From positions 340,606 through 404,605 of the forward strand of contig SCKN01000001.1 of NCBI GenBank assembly GCA_004124385.1: a stretch of DNA of 64,000 bases, written 5' to 3'. Source of the DNA: Fidelibacterota bacterium. GTDB lineage: Bacteria; Fidelibacterota; Marinisomatia; Marinisomatales; TCS55. Shown here one piece after another: positions 1-8,719 of this stretch; within the stretch, counting starts at the first letter, position 1; every line of letters starts with the position of its first letter. The translations under genes and the position numbers were made by a program. Under the pieces are notes generated by a model. That model was not told the DNA's origin and did no database searches. It saw nothing but the letters and a program-made list of their open reading frames with translations.

Positions 1-312
1 ACTATACTGTTGATTTCGCAAGCGAGCAATTATATGCTTAGCGCCTAATTCATGAGCTTGTTGGGCGGCGATAAGATTCACTTCATCAATGCGTGTTAAA
101 CATAATACATAGTCAGCATCTTCGACGCGGGCTTTATGGAGTGTTTTGGGACTGGCACCGTTACCCTCGACATCGATTGCATCGAGGTGTTCGGTAATTC
201 GACGACATTTCTCGGGATTAATATCCACTGCAGTAATATCGTGACCGTCTTCGCTGAGAGCTTTAGCAACGTGGAAGCCCACTTCGCCTACTCCTATTAA
301 TACTATCTTCAT
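1..312 (-). CDS. trkA: TrkA-type potassium uptake regulator, N-terminal part (cut by window edge)
   Basis: The first 104 codons are visible, from ATG at 312, and the frame stays open to base 1. The protein opens with a Rossmann NAD(H)-binding fold: a glycine-rich loop IGVGEVG at residues 6-12 and an acidic residue (Asp30) ending the second strand. The downstream text EGNGASP, then VEDADYVLCLT and DEVNLIAA, is typical of the RCK/KTN domain of TrkA, the cytoplasmic peripheral subunit that gates the Trk K+ uptake channel in response to nucleotide binding. The C-terminal RCK_C half, and the expected trkH/trkG partner, lie outside the window. It sits 67 bp downstream of murA on the same strand. 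The family is clear; full length cannot be judged. Confidence 0.88.
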   Translation of the reverse strand, partial: MKIVLIGVGEVGFHVAKALSEDGHDITAVDINPEKCRRITEHLDAIDVEGNGASPKTLHKARVEDADYVLCLTRIDEVNLIAAQQAHELGAKHIIARLRNQQYS

Positions 313-379
313 CAGGCTATTTTTATTAGTGCCAAGTGAGAATGTATAAAGTTAATAATATAAGAAAAAAGAATTTTTG

Positions 380-1636
380 TTAGACTGATACACGAATTAT
401 TTCCGCATTTAATGTGCTAAATTTATTTTCAATTTTTTCATAACCCCTGTCAATATGATATATGCGGCTAACGTCAGTTTGTCCATCAGCCATGAGCCCA
501 GCCAAAATTAAAGAAGCGCTCGCTCGAATATCAGTAGACATCACTTGAGCTCCCTTTAACGATTTCACTCCTTCAATTGTAGCCACATTATCATGTAATG
601 AAATTTTTGCCCCTAATCTATTTAATTCAGGTATATGAGTGAAACGATCATGATAAATAGTGTCTGTTACAACTGATTCTCCATTTGCAGAACACATTAG
701 TGCCATCCATTGGGCTTGCAAATCTGTAGGAAAACCCGGATAAACTTCTGTTGTTACGTCAATAGCAATTATTTTATCCGCTTTCTTCATATGAATTTTT
801 CCTGGCTCTGTTGTATAACTGGCACCACATTCTTCCAGTTTGTCTAATACAGTTTGAAGATGACTTGGTTCAGCATGATTTAAAGTTATATCACCCAAAG
901 CAACTCCAGCCATTAGAAAAGTACCCGCTTCAATGCGATCTGGGATAACTGTAATTTCTGTGGGATGGAGTTCAGTTACTCCATCAATAGTTAAAATATT
1001 TGTATTCAAACCTGTAATTTTTGCACCCATCATATTTAACATTTCACACAATTGTACAATATCTGGTTCACGGGCTGCATTTTCAATAACAGATGTTCCT
1101 TTTGCAAGTACAGCCGCCATTACAACATTTCCAGTGGCACCTACGGATGAATATTCAAATCGAATATGCGCACCATTCAAGGAAGATCCAGTCGCTAATA
1201 TATATCCTTGATTCAACGTCACATCTGCTCCAAGTTTTTCCATGCCCATTAAATGAAAATCAACAGGGCGAGGACCCCAAGCACAACCGCCTGGCAATGA
1301 TACCTTTACTTTCCCAAATCGACCCAATAATGGACCCATAACATAAAAAGAAGCTCTCATGGTTTTAACAAGTTCATACGGAGCTTCAAGTTTGTTAACT
1401 GTTGAACCATCAATTTTTAATGATCCATTATCAAATTCAACTTCAGCACCAATCATTTCAAGTAATCTGATCATTGTTCGAGTATCGCGCAAATCCGGCA
1501 CTTTATGAATAGTTGTAACACCATTCGCAAGTAAGGCTGCTGACATCATTGGTAGAACCGCATTTTTTGCTCCACTTATATCAACTTCCCCTTTTAAAGG
1601 TTTTTTGCCCTGGATAATAAATTTATCCACGGACAC
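380..1636 (-). CDS. murA: UDP-N-acetylglucosamine 1-carboxyvinyltransferase
   Basis: This enzyme transfers enolpyruvate from PEP to UDP-GlcNAc, the first committed step of peptidoglycan synthesis, in the cytoplasm. The 418-residue length is normal for MurA. Lys24-Asn25 in SGAKNAV match the conserved substrate-binding KN pair. Cys118 in the LPGGCAWGPRPVD loop matches the catalytic cysteine that fosfomycin alkylates, so the enzyme should be of the fosfomycin-sensitive (Cys) type. The RIEAGTFL motif near the middle is also typical of the EPT fold. Its start overlaps the end of recN by 14 bp, so the two are probably co-transcribed and translationally coupled. Confidence 0.96.
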   Translation of the reverse strand: MSVDKFIIQGKKPLKGEVDISGAKNAVLPMMSAALLANGVTTIHKVPDLRDTRTMIRLLEMIGAEVEFDNGSLKIDGSTVNKLEAPYELVKTMRASFYVMGPLLGRFGKVKVSLPGGCAWGPRPVDFHLMGMEKLGADVTLNQGYILATGSSLNGAHIRFEYSSVGATGNVVMAAVLAKGTSVIENAAREPDIVQLCEMLNMMGAKITGLNTNILTIDGVTELHPTEITVIPDRIEAGTFLMAGVALGDITLNHAEPSHLQTVLDKLEECGASYTTEPGKIHMKKADKIIAIDVTTEVYPGFPTDLQAQWMALMCSANGESVVTDTIYHDRFTHIPELNRLGAKISLHDNVATIEGVKSLKGAQVMSTDIRASASLILAGLMADGQTDVSRIYHIDRGYEKIENKFSTLNAEIIRVSV

Positions 1637-3278
1637 CTTCCATCATAGCTTCTGCAGAAGCTATGGATAACGGCGTCATAGATTCGCCACTAAATAGTTG
1701 GGCAATAACGTGTATTTTTTCATCATTGTTCAAATAGCGAATCTTAACAATCGTTCTGCCATCCTTTTGCATTTTTGAAATATGAATATGATTATTTGCT
1801 TTAGCCGCAATTTGAGGGAGATGTGATACGCAAATTATTTGTTTAGATTTAGAAAGTTTTAATAATGCTTCGCCAACTTTTTCTGCTGCAACCCCCGAAA
1901 TACCTGAATCAATTTCATCAAAGACCAATGTGTCAACAGGATCAACTTCTTGAAAAATAGTTTTAATGGCCAGCATAATTCTAGAAACTTCACCCCCTGA
2001 AGCGACATCAGTTAAAGGTTTAGTCGCTTCTCCTGGGTTCGCACTTAAATAAAATTCAATTTGATCAAACCCTTTTGGGCCATATTTAACACTTTGACCA
2101 TTTAATTCTATATCAGAACTATCCAAAGGGGTTAATTCCATTCTAACCTCAAATTTTGCTCCCGGAATATTTAAATTTGCCAATTCATTTTCAATTTTTG
2201 TACATAATTCTTGAACGCTTTTTGAACGCATCTCATGCAAATTTAGTGAAATATTTTGATAGTCAGAACGATATGTGTTTATTTGTTCTTTTAAATCATC
2301 AATTTCATCTCCTAAAGATTTAAATGATGCAATTTCACTTTTAATCTCATCACGATATGATAGGACTGATTCCATTGTTCCACCATATCTACGCTTCAAA
2401 CTCTCAATGTCTTGAAGCCGTGATTCTATTTTTTCTAATTGGGATGGGTCATGTTCAACTTGAGAAGCATATCTTCTTAATCCTTCAGAAGTATCCATAA
2501 GTGCAGTCAATGCTTCTTCTAATGATTTTAAATGGGGCATTATTTTTTCATCAATCGAACTCAAATTTTCTAAATCTTTATTTATGTCAGCCAACTCATT
2601 ATACAGTGAGTTATCTTTTTCAGTTAAACGCACGTTTAAATCATATGCTGTAGATATCAATTTTTCAGCATTTTTTAAAATTTTGAATTCTGCTGTTATA
2701 AGTTCGTCTTCACCTTGTTGAGGATCTAACAATTCAATTTCCTGTAATTGAAAAAGAAGCAGTTCTTTTCGATCTGATGCTTCATTCTGTTTTATCATCG
2801 CATCCGCTAGATCATTTTTTGCTTTTATCAGATTTTTATATACTTCATCTAATTTAGTGACTTCCGAATCCAGGTTGGCAAATGTGTCAAGAAAATCAAT
2901 ATGTGTTTCATTGTTCATAATAAATTGCTGTTCGTGTTGACCATGAAAGTCAGCAAAAGATTTTACTTGTTCTAAATAATCCTTCTCTTTGTAGGGCTCA
3001 TCATTTAAAAATGATCTACTTCGTCCGGATTTATTTATTATTCTTCTGCATATTTTTTGTTCATTATTTATAGAAACATCAATTTCTATTATCGCTTTTT
3101 CTTCTCCACTACGAACTATCGTTCCTTTCACTTTTCCGCCCAAAGATGAACGGATAGCCTGAAGAAATATGGATTTACCAGCTCCAGTCTCACCTGTAAT
3201 TACAGTTAACCCATTAAACAATTGTAATTCATATTCATCTAGAATAGCAAAGTTTTTAATAGCAATATTATTTATCAT
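1623..3278 (-). CDS. recN: DNA repair protein RecN
   Basis: RecN is an SMC-like ATPase acting in recombinational double-strand break repair. At 551 residues it has the family's usual size. The N-terminal Walker A is GETGAGKS at residues 29-36. A long central region rich in Glu, Lys and Leu (about 150-370) is the expected coiled coil. The C-terminal half carries the ABC signature SGGEVSR at 427-433 and Walker B with DEID at 454-457, followed by VSHLPQ. ATG at 3278 overlaps the VanZ-like gene by 11 bp; the 3' end overlaps murA by 14 bp. Confidence 0.95.
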   Translation of the reverse strand: MINNIAIKNFAILDEYELQLFNGLTVITGETGAGKSIFLQAIRSSLGGKVKGTIVRSGEEKAIIEIDVSINNEQKICRRIINKSGRSRSFLNDEPYKEKDYLEQVKSFADFHGQHEQQFIMNNETHIDFLDTFANLDSEVTKLDEVYKNLIKAKNDLADAMIKQNEASDRKELLLFQLQEIELLDPQQGEDELITAEFKILKNAEKLISTAYDLNVRLTEKDNSLYNELADINKDLENLSSIDEKIMPHLKSLEEALTALMDTSEGLRRYASQVEHDPSQLEKIESRLQDIESLKRRYGGTMESVLSYRDEIKSEIASFKSLGDEIDDLKEQINTYRSDYQNISLNLHEMRSKSVQELCTKIENELANLNIPGAKFEVRMELTPLDSSDIELNGQSVKYGPKGFDQIEFYLSANPGEATKPLTDVASGGEVSRIMLAIKTIFQEVDPVDTLVFDEIDSGISGVAAEKVGEALLKLSKSKQIICVSHLPQIAAKANNHIHISKMQKDGRTIVKIRYLNNDEKIHVIAQLFSGESMTPLSIASAEAMMEGVRG

Positions 3279-3642
3279 TGTTTTTCCTTAAACGATAATA
3301 CATCGTTCCAGCAACCAATGAAAAACCAATTATATCAGCAATAACATCAAAAACGCTCGGAAATCGACCTGGAACAAACGATTGCCAAAACTCATCGAAA
3401 ATAGCAAATAATATCAGTCCAATAATGACGGGGAGAGATACTTTCCCAAAACTCTTATAAGCTAAAAATCCCAAAATGCCATATTCCGCCATGTGAAGAA
3501 GTTTATCTGGTGAAAGGATAATTAATTTAGGTAAGGATTTTCCAGGAATAGTTGAAGCAACAAGTATAGCCAAAATATATAACCCCATTCCTATTCTGTA
3601 ATGGTTTTTATTCAAATGCATGTAAAACCTTTGGAAGCTCAT
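3268..3642 (-). CDS. VanZ-like small membrane protein
   Basis: The 124-residue product has about four hydrophobic segments and the VanZ-like family pattern: DKLLHMAEYGILG around residues 46-58, then DEFWQSFVPGR and a nearby DVIADIIG. VanZ-like proteins are integral membrane proteins of largely unknown function; only VanZ itself is linked to teicoplanin resistance, so no resistance is implied. The longest start (3642) overlaps the upstream repair gene by 35 bp with no Shine-Dalgarno. The internal ATG at 3621 has AAAGG eight bases upstream and overlaps by 14 bp, so 3268..3621 may be the true gene. Confidence 0.8.
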   Translation of the reverse strand: MSFQRFYMHLNKNHYRIGMGLYILAILVASTIPGKSLPKLIILSPDKLLHMAEYGILGFLAYKSFGKVSLPVIIGLILFAIFDEFWQSFVPGRFPSVFDVIADIIGFSLVAGTMYYRLRKNNDK

Positions 3643-5125
3643 CTAAAAGATCTGAAGCTATTAATCCACGTTGGCCCTTTTCTATTACTTTATTATCGGC
3701 AGCTAATCCATGAATATATACACCTGCTTGAGCTGCTTGAAAACAATCCATTCCTTGTGAAACAAATGTACCCAATATTCCAGCTAAAATATCGCCCATT
3801 CCAGCAGTTGCCATACCTGGATTTCCACTTGAGTTCACAATTGCTTTGTCATTATAATAAGTAATAGTTGGTGCATTTTTTAGTACAAGTACGCCAGGAA
3901 AATTAATCATAAACTTTTCAACGATATCCGGAAAACTTTTAATATATTCCTCGCGAGTTATTTTCAATAGATTGCAAAATTCACCCTCATGAGGTGTAAT
4001 AATAAATGGAGTTTTTATTTTATTAAAATTTTCCAGTTTTCCCTGGAATAAACATAATGCATCTGCATCAATTATAAGTGGCTTATTGGCATTTAACACT
4101 ACTTTTTCAACCATTTTAATAGTGTTTGGGGAGCGACCTAGACCTGGACCAATGACAATTGCATCGCACCATTGGATTTTATCTTTGATAATTTCAAAAC
4201 TATCCGAAATTAAAAATCCATTCCCATCATCCGGGCAACCAATTGTCATTCCTTCAATAATGGTTTTTTCATAAATATCTTCTATGGATTCTGGAGCGCA
4301 AGTAATTGTTAATCCTGCACCGGATCTCAATGAACCAAAGGTACTTAAAACAGCTGCACCTGTCATCCCTTTTGAACCAGCAATTAATAATACTTTCCCT
4401 TGTTGATGCTTATAGGTATCTGTTTCAATCTTTGAAAATAAATCAGAAATATCCGACTCTTCAAATCTGCTCCATTTTAGACCTGACAAATCATCTATAA
4501 TATTCGGAAAACCAATATCGACTGTTTTTATTTTACCCGTATGATCTTGGCCTTGCTTCATAATAAGACCTAGTTTAGGAAATCCCATTGTAATTGTTTT
4601 TCCAGCTTTTACGGAATGAGAGGCTGCCATTCCGTTATTCCCATTAATTCCAGTTGGACAATCAACCGCTAATACAATACAATGCAATGCATTCATCCAC
4701 ATTGTCCATTTTACAATGTCATCTTTTAGCTCACCTTTACACCCTGTACCCAATAATGCATCAATAACGAGATCACATTCAAAATCAATTGGCGGATTTT
4801 CACTATAATGAATTGTTATATCTTTTTCGACACATACATTATGAAAATGGGCAGAGTCACTCTTTATGAGTTCTTTATCAACACTAGTAAAAATTTGAAC
4901 GGAATATTTATCTAACCATGCAGCAGTTGCGAACCCATCTCCTCCATTATTTCCTTTTCCACAGATAATAATTATCCTGGGATCATGAATTTCTGCTACA
5001 ATTGTTTTTACGTTTTCTGCGATTTCTTTTCCCGCTGCACCCATTAAATCAATCCCGGAAATACCATAATCCTCCATGGATTTTTGATCTAATTCAGAAG
5101 CTTGTACAGCAGTGATAATTCTCAT
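3608..5125 (-). CDS. nnr: Bifunctional NAD(P)H-hydrate epimerase/dehydratase
   Basis: This enzyme repairs hydrated NADH/NADPH, which forms by damage or GAPDH side-activity: the N-terminal YjeF_N domain epimerises R- to S-NAD(P)HX and the C-terminal ribokinase-like domain dehydrates the S form using ADP or ATP. The N-domain shows CGKGNNGGDG at residues 55-64 and DALLGTGCKG. The C-domain shows GSKGMTGAA, TPHEGEF and NPGMATAGMGD ending at the catalytic Asp445. At 505 residues it is a complete fused form. It follows acpS with a 2-bp gap, the common order acpS-nnr. Confidence 0.94.
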   Translation of the reverse strand: MRIITAVQASELDQKSMEDYGISGIDLMGAAGKEIAENVKTIVAEIHDPRIIIICGKGNNGGDGFATAAWLDKYSVQIFTSVDKELIKSDSAHFHNVCVEKDITIHYSENPPIDFECDLVIDALLGTGCKGELKDDIVKWTMWMNALHCIVLAVDCPTGINGNNGMAASHSVKAGKTITMGFPKLGLIMKQGQDHTGKIKTVDIGFPNIIDDLSGLKWSRFEESDISDLFSKIETDTYKHQQGKVLLIAGSKGMTGAAVLSTFGSLRSGAGLTITCAPESIEDIYEKTIIEGMTIGCPDDGNGFLISDSFEIIKDKIQWCDAIVIGPGLGRSPNTIKMVEKVVLNANKPLIIDADALCLFQGKLENFNKIKTPFIITPHEGEFCNLLKITREEYIKSFPDIVEKFMINFPGVLVLKNAPTITYYNDKAIVNSSGNPGMATAGMGDILAGILGTFVSQGMDCFQAAQAGVYIHGLAADNKVIEKGQRGLIASDLLDELPKVLHAFE

Positions 5126-5127
5126 GA

Positions 5128-5496
5128 TTATTTAACGATTATAGCTGTTGCAATAGCTGTATCCTGTGTGTGAGATATTGAAACTTTACACGATAAACCC
5201 GTATATGGTTTTCCATGCAATTGGACGATTGGCTCACCGTCTTGTCCAGAAATAATTTCCATATCTACCCATGAAATCGAAGATTTTATACCAGAGGTCA
5301 TTAGCGCTTTTTTTACTGCTTCTTTAGCAGCAAATCTTCCGGCGTAATGAATAACGGGATCAGCTTTCCCCTTACAATACAGTTGTTCTTTGTTAGTATA
5401 TGTACGCTGAATAAAACGATTTGGATGGTCAGCGATTACTTCCCTGATTCGGGAGATGTCTACAATATCAGTCCCAATAAAGATTTTAGGCGGCAT
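5128..5496 (-). CDS. acpS: Holo-[acyl-carrier-protein] synthase
   Basis: AcpS moves the 4'-phosphopantetheine arm of CoA to a serine of apo-ACP, activating it for fatty acid synthesis. The 122-residue size is normal. The Mg2+-binding Asp10 lies in GTDIVDI, and Glu59 lies in the GRFAAKEA motif, the two hallmark metal sites of the family. The C-terminal VSISHTQD matches the family's SHd block. It overlaps the upstream HAD gene by 11 bp and precedes nnr by 2 bp. Confidence 0.94.
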   Translation of the reverse strand: MPPKIFIGTDIVDISRIREVIADHPNRFIQRTYTNKEQLYCKGKADPVIHYAGRFAAKEAVKKALMTSGIKSSISWVDMEIISGQDGEPIVQLHGKPYTGLSCKVSISHTQDTAIATAIIVK

Positions 5497-6169
5497 TCAA
5501 CTTGGAGACAATATCGACAATTTGATGAATATCATCTACGTCCCAGTCAGCTCCAGATTCAATGGTTCCAAATGTATCGCCATAGCGAGCAAAAATCGTT
5601 TTTATTCCAAGCTGCTTTGCTCCTTCTACATCTCTTTCAGGCCAATCCCCAATCATTAACGTATTTTCGGCAGAACTATTTAATTTATCTAAAGCCATTT
5701 TGAAAGGAATGGGTGATGGTTTGCGAGCACCTGTATCATCAAATGTAAGTACAACATCAAAAATATGATGTAAGTTCAAATAATATAACCTCATCCACGC
5801 TTCTCTGCTGGGAGCATCTGAAACGATTGCTAATTTTATATTCATTTTCATCAGTTGGCTTAATGTATTATTTACATTTGGATACACTTGGAGATTCGCT
5901 TCTCTAGCCCGTCTATATGAAACTATGCCTGCAGCTAGAAGTTTATTATCTACATAACCTATTTTTTCTGTAAGATATAAATCAAATATTTGCTGATTTT
6001 CCCAGCCTTTTTCATTATACATTTCAATTATACGATCATAGGCTTCGTCTGAATCAATATCCAAGCCTGCTTCTTGCATTCCAGTAATTGCTGCCTTTAC
6101 AGCAAACTCCTTCATTTTCATAAAGTCTAAAAGGGTGTTATCAAGATCAAATATGACTGCCTTAATCAT
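5486..6169 (-). CDS. HAD-superfamily hydrolase
   Basis: A 227-residue haloacid-dehalogenase-type hydrolase. Motif I is FDLDNTLL, with nucleophile Asp8 and acid/base Asp10. Motif II lies at IVSDAPS, a lysine (motif III) in ARKPSPIPF, and motif IV at MIGDWPERDVEGA. The helical cap between motifs I and II is of subclass I, as in YjjG-like or phosphoglycolate-phosphatase-like enzymes. The substrate cannot be told from sequence; small phosphorylated metabolites are likely. It is 33 bp downstream of the TPR gene and overlaps acpS. Confidence 0.85.
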   Translation of the reverse strand: MIKAVIFDLDNTLLDFMKMKEFAVKAAITGMQEAGLDIDSDEAYDRIIEMYNEKGWENQQIFDLYLTEKIGYVDNKLLAAGIVSYRRAREANLQVYPNVNNTLSQLMKMNIKLAIVSDAPSREAWMRLYYLNLHHIFDVVLTFDDTGARKPSPIPFKMALDKLNSSAENTLMIGDWPERDVEGAKQLGIKTIFARYGDTFGTIESGADWDVDDIHQIVDIVSKLNAA

Positions 6170-6202
6170 CGGGGAAACTTACATGAAATGTAAGTTTAAT
6201 AT

Positions 6203-7507
6203 TTACTTTTGATATTTAGCAGGGTTACGAACTTTATCAAGTTCATATTCAGCACTCTTGCGCCAAGATCGGTCATTGCGAGCTTTTTCCAGAGCATTTT
6301 CTGCTGCCCGTTTACTCCCACGGCCTTTGCACCATTCAGCCACACCTAATTCCAGCCAGCCTCCGCCGAAATTCGATTTCTTATCAGTACATTCACGTGC
6401 TGCACGTTTGGCATTTTCACAATCACCTTGAGCATTATACGCAATAGCTAAACGATACCAACCCATATATTTTTTCTTGTCAAGTGATGTAGCCATTTCA
6501 AGATTAGGAATGGCAAGATCGAATTGTTCTTGTTCGGAAAATAGTATTCCCAAACTTAAATATCCTTTGGCATAGTTTGGATTTACCTGGATTGCAGTAT
6601 TCAATATAGACTCTGCTTTGTCGTAATCTTTTTTATTAATATAAATATTACCCATGGCTCCATATGCTTTATCGTAACCAGGATGAATATCAACGGCCGA
6701 TTCAAGTGATAATAAAGCACCGTCATTATCGCCAATCGCTTTTTGAGATAAGGACATGGCATAAAAACCTTTATAAAAATCAGGTGCTATATCTAACGCT
6801 TTTAGATAGTGCACAATTGCAGCTGATTTATCACCCATCTTTGATTTAATAACACCAATTTGATAATGAGCCTGATAAAAAGTTTCATCTATAACTAAAA
6901 CTTCATCATAAGCTCCTAATGCACCTTCAAGATCACGACGACGATATGAATCATTACCTTCGTTGAATTTCTTTTTAGCAACGTTTGCAATTGCAGTTCT
7001 TGCATTTTCATGTAATTGATTTAATTCAAGCGCATTTTTAAAATTTTCAACCGCATTTTTAAAATCTTTTTCTCTAAATTTCACCAAACCCATGCTGTAC
7101 GCAGCTTCTGCAAAATATGGAAATTTCTCTAAAACAACACGATATGATTCAAATGCTGCGGACAAATCACCTGATTGCATATTTCGCTGACCATCAGCCA
7201 TTAATGTATTAATTTCATTTAAGCGTTCAAATTCTTCACGGAATTCCTGATTTTCAGGATCTGCATCAATTGCTTTACGAATGAATTCTTGGGTTTTTTG
7301 CATGTCACCATTGCGTAAATGGACTTTTGATAATGCAATCATCGCCGGAGCAAATGTTGGGTCTGCTTGCAGTGCTTCTTCTAATGAAATTTGAGCTCCT
7401 ACAAGGTCGCCATTGTTCATCATCTCTAAACCATTTTGTAACAAAATATCAGGTGTTTGAGCTGAAATGAATGAGAATAGTATGAATTGTATTAGATATT
7501 TTTGCAT
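6203..7507 (-). CDS. Secreted tetratricopeptide-repeat protein
   Basis: About nine or ten TPR units (each with the A-x3-G/Y-x-A-P pattern, for example NPNYAKGYLSLG) fill a protein of 434 residues. The N-terminus MQKYLIQFILFSFISAQ is a short basic-hydrophobic signal peptide, so the protein should act in the periplasm or at the envelope as a scaffold. The reading frame extends upstream to 7555, but those codons lie inside tRNA-Leu. The ATG at 7507 is preceded by AAGGA at normal spacing, so I chose it. Partner and function are unknown. A cysteine pair-rich stretch lies near residue 390 (ECTDKK, EWCKG). Confidence 0.85.
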   Translation of the reverse strand: MQKYLIQFILFSFISAQTPDILLQNGLEMMNNGDLVGAQISLEEALQADPTFAPAMIALSKVHLRNGDMQKTQEFIRKAIDADPENQEFREEFERLNEINTLMADGQRNMQSGDLSAAFESYRVVLEKFPYFAEAAYSMGLVKFREKDFKNAVENFKNALELNQLHENARTAIANVAKKKFNEGNDSYRRRDLEGALGAYDEVLVIDETFYQAHYQIGVIKSKMGDKSAAIVHYLKALDIAPDFYKGFYAMSLSQKAIGDNDGALLSLESAVDIHPGYDKAYGAMGNIYINKKDYDKAESILNTAIQVNPNYAKGYLSLGILFSEQEQFDLAIPNLEMATSLDKKKYMGWYRLAIAYNAQGDCENAKRAARECTDKKSNFGGGWLELGVAEWCKGRGSKRAAENALEKARNDRSWRKSAEYELDKVRNPAKYQK

Positions 7508-7528
7508 AGTTCCTTCTATTTGTTTATG

Positions 7529-7612
7529 TGCCGAAGGCCGGACTCGAACCGGCACAAGGTTTCCCCCACTGCCCCCTCAAGACAGCGTGTCTACCAGTTC
7601 CACCACTTCGGC
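7529..7612 (-). tRNA. tRNA-Leu(GAG)
   Basis: A class II tRNA of 84 nt. The acceptor stem GCCGAAG pairs with CTTCGGC and the discriminator is A. The anticodon stem CTGTC/GGCAG encloses loop TTGAGGG, giving anticodon GAG. A long variable arm and the TTCGAGT T-loop are present. CCA is not encoded. It lies between secG (5 bp away) and the TPR gene, evidently processed from the same transcript. Confidence 0.96.
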
Positions 7613-7617
7613 TAGTT

Positions 7618-7944
7618 TTATTCAAGATCATCAATTTTCAGCGATGCAGGCAAAGATAAGTCGAGGACTCGTTCATCAGCATCTCTTTTTAAAATAGATT
7701 CTGTTTGTACATCTGTAGGTGAGCTAAATATTCCTATAAATAATGCTAAAAACATATAAGCAGTAGCAAACCATAAAGTCATTTTACTCAAAATAGTTGC
7801 CGCACCACGACCGCCAAAAATAGCATTAGATGCACCACCACCGATTGTTCCAGATAATCCTCCGCCCTGACTGGCTTGCATTAAAATAACGCTCACCAAT
7901 AGAATACATATTATTGTATGAATAGTAATTAAAAATCCGATCAT
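7618..7944 (-). CDS. secG: Preprotein translocase subunit SecG
   Basis: SecG is the small accessory subunit of the SecYEG channel. The 108-residue product has a first membrane helix (about 4-22), the diagnostic glycine-rich cytoplasmic loop QASQGGGLSGTIGGG followed by AIFGGRGA, and a second helix (about 57-75). An acidic and basic tail of about 30 residues follows. The start overlaps the tpiA stop in an ATGA arrangement (4 bp). Confidence 0.93.
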   Translation of the reverse strand: MIGFLITIHTIICILLVSVILMQASQGGGLSGTIGGGASNAIFGGRGAATILSKMTLWFATAYMFLALFIGIFSSPTDVQTESILKRDADERVLDLSLPASLKIDDLE

Positions 7945-8717
7945 TCTGATTCCTTTATATAATTTTCTGTCTGTTGAATAATGGATATAAACTCATCAGC
8001 ATTCAAGCTTGCGCCACCAATTAAATATCCATTCACATCTTTTATTTTAAGTAATTCACTCACATTCTTACTATTGACTGAACCCCCATATAAAATGGGA
8101 ATATTGTCAGCATTACCCATTTTTATTCCAGTGATAGAAATTCGTACAGAAACATGAGCTTCCGCAATCTGATCAGGCGTTGCTCGTTCTCCTGTTCCAA
8201 TAGCCCATACAGGTTCATATGCAAATATCATTTTATTGATTTCCTCCCCAGATACACTTTCTAAACCAATTTTCAATTGGTTCTCTAAAACCGCCAATGT
8301 TTCATTATTATTTCTTTGTTCAATTGTTTCACCTATGCACAATATGGGTATTAATCCACTTGATAGTGCTTTTAAAACACGTTTGTTCACCATTCTATCT
8401 GTTTCGCCAAAAAGATGTCGACGTTCTGAATGTCCAACAATAACATGTGTAACACTACACGAAAGTAACATCTCTGCAGATATTTCTCCTGTATAAGCAC
8501 CGCTTTCTTCCCAAAACAAATTTTGTGCGCCCAGTGCATAAGGAGTCTCTTCAAGTAGACTCTTCATTGTAAAGAGTGCCGAAAATGGCGGGCAGAATAT
8601 AACTTTTGATTCGGGGATTTCCAAAAGCAAATTCGTGAAATAATCCATGTACTCGCTACATTCTTTCAGCGTCTTATTCATCTTCCAATTTGCTGCTATA
8701 TAAAATTTATTTTTCAT
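7941..8717 (-). CDS. tpiA: Triosephosphate isomerase
   Basis: Interconverts dihydroxyacetone phosphate and glyceraldehyde-3-phosphate in glycolysis. At 258 residues it is a standard TIM barrel. Active-site residues are visible: Asn10 and Lys12 in AANWKMN, His96 in GHSERR, and Glu168 in AYEPVWAIGTG, followed by the phosphate-binding loop and YGGSVN. It lies 2 bp after pgk and overlaps secG by 4 bp, the common pgk-tpiA-secG order. Confidence 0.97.
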   Translation of the reverse strand: MKNKFYIAANWKMNKTLKECSEYMDYFTNLLLEIPESKVIFCPPFSALFTMKSLLEETPYALGAQNLFWEESGAYTGEISAEMLLSCSVTHVIVGHSERRHLFGETDRMVNKRVLKALSSGLIPILCIGETIEQRNNNETLAVLENQLKIGLESVSGEEINKMIFAYEPVWAIGTGERATPDQIAEAHVSVRISITGIKMGNADNIPILYGGSVNSKNVSELLKIKDVNGYLIGGASLNADEFISIIQQTENYIKESE

Positions 8718-8719
8718 AT

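Noticed and set aside
7508-7555. Extended N-terminus for the TPR gene
   Set aside because: Those 16 codons lie in tRNA-Leu, and the downstream ATG has the ribosome site and signal peptide.
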